This document shows positions 7,728 to 13,253 of a stretch of 13,253 nt of DNA, one piece after another. Both the position numbers and the translations under genes were made by a program. Where the stretch lies: NCBI GenBank assembly GCA_002314465.1, contig DCGA01000063.1, forward strand, positions 1 to 13,253, in the 5' to 3' direction. Under the pieces are notes generated by a model that was given only the letters and a program-made list of their open reading frames with translations, was not told the DNA's origin and did not search any database. The stretch's first letter is position 1. Each line of letters starts with the position of its first letter. The stretch comes from a bacterium UBA1790 (GTDB lineage: Bacteria > Bacteroidota > Bacteroidia > Bacteroidales > Muribaculaceae).

Positions 7728-7862
7728 CCCCTCGCGAAGCATAAAAACGTATGTTCTTAAATCACCCACGGTAGCCCTTATGTTCTTCTGTCAAAAAATC
7801 CCCTCGCGAAGCCTTATAGTCTTTATGTTCTTTTAGTCTAAAAAACCACCCCCTCGCGAAGC
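7728..7862. repeat. Interspersed short repeats between convergent genes
   Basis: The stretch from the terminator to the miaA end holds no gene that I can support. It contains three exact copies of CCCCTCGCGAAGC (7728-7740, 7800-7812, 7850-7862) and three exact copies of TATGTTCTT (7750-7758, 7779-7787, 7824-7832). The last two of each combine into imperfect 35-40-base units (7778-7812 and 7823-7862), each TTATGTTCTT, then a GTC and A-run, then the CG-rich element. The CG element includes the palindrome TCGCGA. The irregular 50- and 72-base spacing and lack of unique spacers argue against a CRISPR array. Confidence 0.75.
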
Positions 7863-7886
7863 AAAATTTATCCTAATTTCGGATAA
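7863..7886 (-). terminator. Possible weak terminator for miaA
   Basis: On the minus strand, 13 bases after the miaA stop, TTATCC and GGATAA form a 6-bp stem (7881-7886 with 7868-7873 in plus coordinates) around a 7-base loop, followed by a short T-tract (TTTT at 7866-7863). It is AT-rich and less convincing than the other terminators here. Confidence 0.4.
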
Positions 7887-7898
7887 TTTCTTTCAGTT

Positions 7899-8795
7899 CT
7901 ATAATATCTTCGAGAGTATCGCCTCGACCGCCGTAGCAGGATCCAGCCACTGGATAGAAGTATCGCGTTGCAGCCAGGTAAGTTGCTTCTTGGCATATAC
8001 GCGAGTATTTTTCTTTATGCGTTCACGGGCTGTCACAAAGTCCATCGTCCCGTCAAAGTAGGCAAACATCTCCTTCATTCCCACGGTATTGAGCGAGTTA
8101 AGGTGACGCAAGTGGTACACGCTGCGAGCCTCCTCTTCCAGTCCCTGCTCCATCATGATATCCACGCGGCGGTTGATGCGGTCAAACAGCAATGCTCGCT
8201 CCATGTTCAAGCCCACCTTCACTATATTGAAGTCGCGTTCCTTGGCGCGACCGGTGCGCAAGGTAGAGTAGGGGACACCCGTTTGCCGGCACACCTCTAT
8301 GGCGTGGATAATGCGGCGAGGGTTGCAGCGGTCTACCTCGGCGTAGTATTGCGGGTCAAGGCGCTCCAGTTCGGCAAGCAGCGGCTCCAGACCGGTGGCG
8401 TTGTACTCTTCCAACACCTTTGCGCGCAGTTCGGGCGTGATGTCGGGGATATTGTCTATGCCACGGCACACCGCATCTACATACATCATCGAGCCTCCGC
8501 ACATTACTGCATAGTCGCCTTGCTTCCACAACTCGGGCAGCAGTGCCATCACGTCGGCCTCATATTGTGCCGCGCTGTAATACTCGTCAAGTTCCCTGAA
8601 TTCCACAAAGTGATGGCGTGCCAGTGCCTGTTCCTCGGCGGTGGGCGCAGCGGTGCATATGGGGATGTGTCGGAATATCTGCCTCGAGTCGGCGTTTACG
8701 ATGTCACACCCCAGCGCACGAGCCACCTCTATGGCGACACGTGTCTTGCCCACGGCTGTCGGGCCGCATATCACTATGAGGGTAGGACGTTTCAC
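7899..8795 (-). CDS. miaA: tRNA dimethylallyltransferase
   Basis: A 298-residue cytoplasmic enzyme that transfers a dimethylallyl group from dimethylallyl diphosphate to N6 of adenosine-37 in tRNAs reading UNN codons. The P-loop GPTAVGKT is at 11-18, followed by DSRQ (36-39), the TAAPTAEE segment, [20 protein letters not shown] and the C-terminal [16 protein letters not shown] motif typical of MiaA. Length is normal for the family (about 300). The start is GTG at 8795-8793, chosen because it sits just before the P-loop strand and overlaps the xpt stop codon (GTGA), so translation is probably coupled to xpt. It is the second gene of a two-gene minus-strand operon and ends TAG, convergent with the beta-helix protein gene. 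Confidence 0.96.
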   Translation of the reverse strand: MKRPTLIVICGPTAVGKTRVAIEVARALGCDIVNADSRQIFRHIPICTAAPTAEEQALARHHFVEFRELDEYYSAAQYEADVMALLPELWKQGDYAVMCGGSMMYVDAVCRGIDNIPDITPELRAKVLEEYNATGLEPLLAELERLDPQYYAEVDRCNPRRIIHAIEVCRQTGVPYSTLRTGRAKERDFNIVKVGLNMERALLFDRINRRVDIMMEQGLEEEARSVYHLRHLNSLNTVGMKEMFAYFDGTMDFVTARERIKKNTRVYAKKQLTWLQRDTSIQWLDPATAVEAILSKIL

Positions 8796-9367
8796 AGCAG
8801 TTTTATCTCGCAGTTGTCAAGCGATGCCACGCGCACGAGGCTTTCCACACGGTAGCCGTTGTCGCGCAGCCACTTGCCACCCTCCTGGAAGGTTTTTTCG
8901 ATTACAAAGCCCATGCCGGCAATGCTGCCTCCGGCTTGCTCCACGAGGTCAATCATGCCGCGTGACGCATTGCCGTTGGCAAGGAAGTCGTCGATAATCA
9001 CCACGCGGTCGTCCTTGCCCAGGAACTCGCTGCTCACGCTCACGGTGTAGTCGATGCCCTTGGTAAACGAGTGCACTGTGCTCACCAGCGCGCCGCTCAT
9101 GGTCGATGGCTTCTTTTTCTTGACAAATACCACGGGAAAACCGGTGGCAATACCCATAGCAATGGCGGGTGCAATGCCGCTTGCCTCGATGGTAAGGATT
9201 TTGTTAAAACCTGTGTCGGCAAAGAGGCGCGCAAAGTGCTTGCCTATTTCCATCATGAGGATAGGGTCGAGTTGGTGGTTGATGAAACTGTCTACTTTCA
9301 GGATGCCTCCCGCGAGACATTTGCCGTCGCGCAACACGCGTTCTTTGAGTATCGTGAGTTCTGCCAT
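8792..9367 (-). CDS. xpt: Xanthine phosphoribosyltransferase
   Basis: A 191-residue cytoplasmic enzyme of purine salvage that converts xanthine and PRPP to XMP. It follows the Xpt family over its full length: [14 protein letters not shown] near 22-35, [10 protein letters not shown] (59-68) and the PRPP-binding loop [13 protein letters not shown] (123-135), then [10 protein letters not shown] near the C-terminus. The start is ATG 9367-9365. A longer frame could begin at TTG 9394, but that codon lies in the CAAAGTTA -7 box (minus-strand TAACTTTG), and family length supports the shorter form. The leader is about 20-25 bases, too short for a purine riboswitch. The stop TGA overlaps the GTG start of miaA. 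Confidence 0.95.
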   Translation of the reverse strand: MAELTILKERVLRDGKCLAGGILKVDSFINHQLDPILMMEIGKHFARLFADTGFNKILTIEASGIAPAIAMGIATGFPVVFVKKKKPSTMSGALVSTVHSFTKGIDYTVSVSSEFLGKDDRVVIIDDFLANGNASRGMIDLVEQAGGSIAGMGFVIEKTFQEGGKWLRDNGYRVESLVRVASLDNCEIKLL

Positions 9368-9391
9368 AATACTTTGTGCGGTTATTTTCCA

Positions 9392-9399
9392 CAAAGTTA
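9392..9399 (-). promoter_or_regulatory. -7 box of the xpt-miaA operon
   Basis: The plus strand reads CAAAGTTA, which is TAACTTTG on the minus strand and fits TAnnTTTG. It ends 24 bases before the xpt ATG. No clear TTG is seen at the usual -33 distance. Confidence 0.55.
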
Positions 9400-9416
9400 C
9401 TAATTTTGGGCGTTAT

Positions 9417-9445
9417 AGTGCATACTTTTTGCACTTTAATTGCAC
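9417..9445. promoter_or_regulatory. Possible operator in the divergent promoter region
   Basis: AGTGCA (9417-9422) and TGCACT (9430-9435) form an inverted repeat with a 7-base centre. TTGCAC also recurs directly at 9429-9434 and 9440-9445, 11 bases apart (about one helical turn). This lies between the divergent xpt and esterase promoters and overlaps the -33 element of the latter. A regulator-binding site is possible, but the half-sites are short and the regulator is unknown. Confidence 0.3.
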
Positions 9446-9470
9446 AATTCATTGCGTTTGCGTAACTTTG
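9440..9470 (+). promoter_or_regulatory. Promoter of the esterase operon
   Basis: TTG (9440-9442) and TAACTTTG (9463-9470) are 20 bases apart, the same spacing as the promoter at 6202-6232. Only four bases separate the -7 box from the ATG at 9475, so transcription should begin at or beside the start codon and the mRNA would be essentially leaderless. A near-match, TACTTTTTG at 9423-9431 with one extra base, could be an alternative upstream promoter with a normal leader. Confidence 0.62.
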
Positions 9471-9474
9471 CGTT

Positions 9475-10764
9475 ATGAAACAGATTCTCTCATTATTTGT
9501 CATGCTCATTGCGCTCGCGGCTGCCGCTCAGTCGTCGAGCCACAAGTATATTACCGTTGTGGCCGAGCCCGACCATAGCGACTGGACCTACAAAGTAGGT
9601 CAGCAGGCTACTATCACTGCCTATGCTATCAAGGAAAATGCCCGCATGAAGGGCGTGGAGATTTCTTACAGCATAGGTCCCGACAAACTCGATGCTACCA
9701 AGACGGGTACGGTCAAGACCGACAAGAACGGTGTGGCTACCTTTAAGGTTCCGGGCATGAAAGTCCCGGGATTTACCTCGGTGCGTGTTAAGGTTAAATA
9801 TGAAGGCAACGAGTATACTTCGATGACCAACCTTGCCTACGACCCCTATTCGATACAGCCCACTACCACCATGCCCGACGACTTCAATGAGTTCTGGGAC
9901 AAATCGATGGAAAAGGCTGCGCAGGTCCCCATGGATGTAATCATCAAGCACAACGATAAAGAGAGCAATGCCAAGGTCGACGTGTACTACGTTCGCATTC
10001 AGTCTTATCGCAAGGGCAACTATGTGTACGGTGTGCTCAGCGTTCCCAAGACTTCGGGTCGCAAACCAGCTATCCTGCGCCTTCCCGGTGCGGCAGTGCG
10101 CACTTTCCACGGACCTAACGAACTTGCCAACGAGGGCTTCGTGGTACTTGAGATAGGCGTTCACGGTATTCCCGTTGACCAAGACGAGGAGATGTACCGC
10201 CAACTCGAGACCGGTGCTCTGGCAGGATATACCTCGCAGGGAATCGACAACCGCGATACTTACTACTACAAGCGTTCTATTCTGGGCTGCGTGCGTGCAA
10301 TCGACTATTTGTGTTCGCGCGATGACGTGGATGCCAAGCGCATTGCCACCTACGGCGGTAGCCAGGGCGGTATGCTTTCCATCATGACTGCGGCGCTCGA
10401 CAAGCGCGTCAAGTGCCTCTTTGCCTATTTCCCCGCTTACTGCGAACTCGGCGGTTACTACTACGGACGTGCCGGCGGTTGGCCTCACATGTTCCGCAAC
10501 CCCAACGAGCCTAATCTTCAGGCTCGCCTCGAGGTTTCGCGTTACTACGACACCGTCAACTTCGCTCGCCGTCTCAAGGCTCCCGGCTTCTACGCATGGG
10601 GCTTCAACGATCCCGCGTGCTGTCCCACATCCACATTCAGCGCCTACAATGTGATTACCGCTCCAAAGCAACTTCACGTGGGACGCGACACAGGGCACTG
10701 GCTCTACTCGTGGCAGATTGATTTGGCCCACAAGTTCCTTAAGGAACAACTCAATGTTAAATAA
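9475..10764 (+). CDS. Secreted acetylxylan esterase-like hydrolase (CE7/AXE1)
   Basis: A 429-residue alpha/beta hydrolase with a signal peptide at about 1-18 (LIALAAAAQ). Residues ~20-125 form an Ig-like beta domain, and residues ~130-428 match the acetylxylan esterase / cephalosporin-C deacetylase (CE7) fold. The catalytic triad is visible: nucleophile Ser296 in YGGSQGG (293-299), Asp379 in NDPACCPTS (378-386) and His408 in DTGHW (405-409). RTFHGPNE and GVHGIPV segments lie between. The expected role is removal of acetyl groups from xylan-type oligosaccharides or other acetylated sugars in the periplasm or at the surface. The start is fixed by the signal peptide: the next Met (residue 10) would destroy it. 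It is the first gene of a probable operon, 21 bases before the membrane-protein gene. The fold assignment is strong; the exact substrate is inference. Confidence 0.9.
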   Translation: MKQILSLFVMLIALAAAAQSSSHKYITVVAEPDHSDWTYKVGQQATITAYAIKENARMKGVEISYSIGPDKLDATKTGTVKTDKNGVATFKVPGMKVPGFTSVRVKVKYEGNEYTSMTNLAYDPYSIQPTTTMPDDFNEFWDKSMEKAAQVPMDVIIKHNDKESNAKVDVYYVRIQSYRKGNYVYGVLSVPKTSGRKPAILRLPGAAVRTFHGPNELANEGFVVLEIGVHGIPVDQDEEMYRQLETGALAGYTSQGIDNRDTYYYKRSILGCVRAIDYLCSRDDVDAKRIATYGGSQGGMLSIMTAALDKRVKCLFAYFPAYCELGGYYYGRAGGWPHMFRNPNEPNLQARLEVSRYYDTVNFARRLKAPGFYAWGFNDPACCPTSTFSAYNVITAPKQLHVGRDTGHWLYSWQIDLAHKFLKEQLNVK

Positions 10765-10785
10765 AAACACACGATATTAATTAGT

Positions 10786-11886
10786 ATGGAAACAATCGAA
10801 AAGAAATATGACTTCGACCGAGTGGTGCGCATGGTGATGACAATCGCCGTTGTTGCACTCGGCGTTTTCCTCATCAACTACCTTTCGCCGGTGTTGTTGC
10901 CTTTCTTGGTGGGCTTCCTGCTGGCCTATATGCTTGACCCCATGGTGCGTTGGATTCAGCGTGTCACCGGTCTCAAGAAACGCCTTTTGCCGGTTATCAT
11001 CACCTTGCTGGTGGTCATAGCGGTGCTCTTTTTACTCTGCTGGTTCCTTGTACCCTATCTCATCGAAGAGGTTACAGGCATGGCCGAGATGCTTGCACGC
11101 TATGCTAAGTCTTCGTTTAAGATTCCCTACATTCCTGCCGCGGTTCACGACTATATTCGTCAAAATATCGATGTCAATAACATTACCACATTGCTCAGCC
11201 GCGAACAGTGGATGAAGGTCATCAATGGCTTGGCTTCGGGTACATGGAGCGTGCTGGGTGGAACTATGAATGTGCTCATCAGCGTCGTGTCTTCGCTCAT
11301 CGTGCTGCTCTACATGGTTTTCGTCCTGCTCGATTTGGACAAACTCTCACGCGCCTTTAAGGCAGCTATCCCCAAGCCCTACCGCTACATGGCACTGCGC
11401 GTGCTCAACGATGTGGAGTTCACTATGAGCCGCTACTTCCGTGGTCAGGCTCTGGTGTCACTCTTTGTAGGTATCATCTTTGCTATTGAGTTCTCGATTA
11501 TCGGGCTGCCCATGGCTGTGGTATTCGGCTTGATGATAGGCGTGCTCAATATGGTTCCTTACTTGCAGCTCGTGTCTATTCCCGTGGCTGCATTCCTGTG
11601 TCTCGTGGCTTCGGTTACGACAGGAGGTAGTTTCTGGGTACTTTTCGGATGGACTTTCGGCGCCTACTGCCTCTGCCAGGTTATTCAGGACCTTATCCTC
11701 ATTCCTGCCATTATGAAGTCGCAGATGGGACTTAACCCGGCTATCATCTTCCTTGCTCTCTCATTGTGGGCCTATGTGATGGGCTTCATCGGCCTTATCA
11801 TTGCGCTGCCGCTCACCACGCTCATCATCAGCTACTACAATGAGTTTATACTTAAAACGCCGTGGCGCGTCGGGAAAAGCAAATAA
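10786..11886 (+). CDS. AI-2E/PerM family membrane protein
   Basis: A 366-residue inner-membrane protein of the AI-2E transporter (UPF0118/PerM) family. Visible features are an N-terminal hydrophobic pair (about 15-50), a third helix (about 68-90), a soluble loop (about 95-155), and a C-terminal bundle of hydrophobic helices (about 158-355) including NMVPYLQL (255-262), the position of the family's N-x-x-P-Y-x-G motif. The usual Gly after PY is not present here. Members have been proposed to move AI-2 or other small solutes or act as ion/proton antiporters, so the name is a family label. It follows the esterase by 21 bases and precedes the phosphatase gene by 22 bases, with no promoter between, so co-transcription is likely. 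Confidence 0.87.
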   Translation: METIEKKYDFDRVVRMVMTIAVVALGVFLINYLSPVLLPFLVGFLLAYMLDPMVRWIQRVTGLKKRLLPVIITLLVVIAVLFLLCWFLVPYLIEEVTGMAEMLARYAKSSFKIPYIPAAVHDYIRQNIDVNNITTLLSREQWMKVINGLASGTWSVLGGTMNVLISVVSSLIVLLYMVFVLLDLDKLSRAFKAAIPKPYRYMALRVLNDVEFTMSRYFRGQALVSLFVGIIFAIEFSIIGLPMAVVFGLMIGVLNMVPYLQLVSIPVAAFLCLVASVTTGGSFWVLFGWTFGAYCLCQVIQDLILIPAIMKSQMGLNPAIIFLALSLWAYVMGFIGLIIALPLTTLIISYYNEFILKTPWRVGKSK

Positions 11887-11908
11887 CCGATTATTTTAAC
11901 AACAGACA

Positions 11909-13253
11909 ATGACCGTTAATACTCGACAATCGTTTAAACTGAAGCTGTGCGTAGGCATCTTCTCGGTGGCACTGGCAACTTTTTTGCTGGTGTTTGCCGT
12001 GTGTTCCTACTTTGTGCACAGAGAGGTCAGAAACGACTTGGATGCGTTGGCCGAAGCCAAGCTTGATTACGTGTTGCGTTCTATAGACAAGGGGCTCACT
12101 GCCACAGAGGTGTCGGCAGGGAATCTTGAGGCAGTATGCAATTCTACTCGTATGAAGCACGACGAGGAGTATATCAGCTACATGTGTAAGCGTTTCTTGA
12201 CTTCTAACCCTCGCATTCAGGGTATCACAATAGGTTATGAGCCTAATGTAGTGGCTGGCCATGAGAGTGGTTTTGCTCCCTATATTATGCGTTGTGACAC
12301 GGGTTTCATTTATCACGATTTGGAGAAGGTAAAGGACTATCGCAGTGCCGCTTGGTATAAGAAAACGCGCGAAACAGGAAAGAAAAACTGGTCAAAGCCC
12401 TTCATTGAGACTAACGGCACGATGATTACATCCTTTAATACCCCGCTGTTCAACGAGCAGGGTAAGGTGTTTGCAGTGATGACGTGTGAGATTAACCTCA
12501 GCATTCTCGAAGACTCGTTACAGAGCCTAAGGCCTTATCCTAATTCAATGCTCACAATTATTGACCAGGATGGTACTTTCATTGCTCACCCCAATGCTGA
12601 ATATGTAATGAAGGAGACGCTGGAGTCGTTGATATCTAAAACCGCTCTCGCTCCCAATACCACCATCATGAAGGATATCAAGGCTCGTCGCAGGGGCAAC
12701 GATACATATGACAATGGCAAGGATGTTGTCTATGTTTACTATGCTCCTGTTGAAGCCAACGGATGGACCGTTACGATGGAAGCTCCGCGCAAGGAAGTAA
12801 CAAAGGGGTACTTCAAGATGTTCAACACTATTATTGCTGTCATCATCGTTGGTCTTATATTGCTTATCGTTATTGCTCTTGCGGTTATCAATCGACTCAC
12901 TCGTCCGCTCAGCGACTTCGCCGAGGCTGCACGACAGATTTCTCTTGGCGATTTCAATATCGACCTGCCGGTGATTAAAGACCGTAACGAACTCTTTGAC
13001 TTGCGTGCGGCGCTTGTTTCTATGGGTATGTCGCTGGACAAACACGTAAGCGAACTGGAAAAAACCACAGCCGCCAGGGCTACCATCGAGAGTGAACTTA
13101 ATGTTGCTCGCAAGATTCAGATGGCTATGGTGCCCAAGGTTTTCCCGCCTTACCCCGAGCGCGATGAGTTTGATGTGTATGCTTCGCTCACGCCTGCCAA
13201 GGCCGTGGGTGGCGACTTGTACGATTTCTTGCTCGATGGCGACGACTTCTACT
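11909..13253 (+). CDS. dCACHE-HAMP SpoIIE/RsbU-type phosphatase (3' truncated by window)
   Basis: 448 complete codons are present and the frame is open at the window edge. TM1 spans about 10-37, and a periplasmic dCACHE-like sensor about 40-300 (AAWYKKT at 147-153 and NWSKPF at 160-165 are typical). TM2 is about 305-330, a HAMP linker about 328-385 (LTRPLSDF; QISLGDF), and a helical connector follows (SELNVARKIQMAMVP at 395-409). The PP2C/SpoIIE phosphatase domain begins with PAKAVGGDLYDF (429-440), including metal-binding Asp436. In RsbU-like systems such proteins dephosphorylate an anti-sigma-factor antagonist in response to an external ligand; the partner is not in view. The start ATG 11909 lies 22 bases after the AI-2E gene stop, suggesting the same operon. 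The rest of the phosphatase lies beyond the window. Confidence 0.93.
   Translation, partial: MTVNTRQSFKLKLCVGIFSVALATFLLVFAVCSYFVHREVRNDLDALAEAKLDYVLRSIDKGLTATEVSAGNLEAVCNSTRMKHDEEYISYMCKRFLTSNPRIQGITIGYEPNVVAGHESGFAPYIMRCDTGFIYHDLEKVKDYRSAAWYKKTRETGKKNWSKPFIETNGTMITSFNTPLFNEQGKVFAVMTCEINLSILEDSLQSLRPYPNSMLTIIDQDGTFIAHPNAEYVMKETLESLISKTALAPNTTIMKDIKARRRGNDTYDNGKDVVYVYYAPVEANGWTVTMEAPRKEVTKGYFKMFNTIIAVIIVGLILLIVIALAVINRLTRPLSDFAEAARQISLGDFNIDLPVIKDRNELFDLRAALVSMGMSLDKHVSELEKTTAARATIESELNVARKIQMAMVPKVFPPYPERDEFDVYASLTPAKAVGGDLYDFLLDGDDFY

Noticed and set aside
7728..7862. CRISPR array
   Set aside because: Repeats are only 9-13 bases with irregular spacing (50 and 72 bases), the intervening DNA is itself repetitive, and no cas gene is nearby.
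7968..8855. 295-residue plus-strand frame opposite miaA
   Set aside because: In register with the clearly recognisable MiaA; no family resemblance, promoter or signal peptide.
9368..9394. TTG at 9394 as start of xpt
   Set aside because: It overlaps the minus-strand -7 box and adds nine residues not expected in Xpt; ATG 9367 fits the family length.
9368..9420. Purine riboswitch in front of xpt
   Set aside because: The predicted leader is only about 20-25 bases, too short for the three-helix purine aptamer, and its core motifs are absent.
9493..10770. 425-residue open frame on the minus strand opposite the esterase
   Set aside because: It is codon-aligned with the sense gene, which has an intact catalytic triad and signal peptide. 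The antisense product matches no family I recognise and has no start signals of its own. It is explained by avoidance of TTA, CTA and TCA codons.
11891..12316. Minus-strand frame at the start of the phosphatase gene
   Set aside because: The sense strand encodes a continuous dCACHE-HAMP-SpoIIE protein; the antisense frame is codon-aligned and unrecognisable.
1..13253. Mobile element or phage island
   Set aside because: No transposase, integrase, tRNA target, terminal inverted repeats or phage genes were seen. The repeats at 7700-7862 are too short and lack a coding element.

Overview
The window reads as chromosomal DNA from a member of the order Bacteroidales. A gut Muribaculaceae- or Prevotella-like organism is my inference. 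The evidence is Bacteroidetes-type promoters (TAnnTTTG -7 boxes, two with a TTG 20 bases upstream), A/T-rich leaders without clear Shine-Dalgarno sequences, secreted proteins with C-terminal surface-sorting or dockerin-like tails, and a CE7-type esterase. There is no sign of phage, transposon, integrase, CRISPR, rRNA or tRNA.

Layout. (1) Positions 1-29 are the last codons of an upstream dockerin-tailed protein. (2) 82-2448 encodes a secreted phosphodiester glycosidase (NAGPA/DUF2233) with a bacterial Ig-like domain and two dockerin repeats. (3) 2632-6084 encodes a 1150-residue secreted protein built from four copies of a two-part beta-rich module and ending in a type IX-like sorting tail. (4) 6262-7602 encodes a secreted GLUG/beta-helix repeat protein with a different C-terminal tail. 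Genes 2-4 each end in a strong intrinsic terminator, and genes 3 and 4 have their own promoters, so they look like separately transcribed surface or secreted protein genes. (5) 7658-7898 is a convergent intergenic region holding short dispersed repeats. (6) On the minus strand, xpt (9367-8792) and miaA (8795-7899) form a two-gene operon with a GTG/TGA overlap. (7) From a divergent promoter region, the plus strand carries a CE7-like acetylxylan esterase (9475-10764), an AI-2E/PerM-family membrane protein (10786-11886) and a SpoIIE/RsbU-type phosphatase sensor (11909 to beyond the end). Gaps of 21 and 22 bases with no visible promoter or terminator between them suggest one operon.

Functionally the left half is a cluster of exported proteins likely to act on, or attach at, the cell surface. 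The right half is purine salvage and tRNA modification, plus a glycan-deacetylation, transport and signalling operon. I do not see an unmistakable new defence or mobile system. The least explained items are the four-module exported protein, the different C-terminal tags on neighbouring exported proteins, the repeats between the convergent genes, and the apparently leaderless esterase mRNA.
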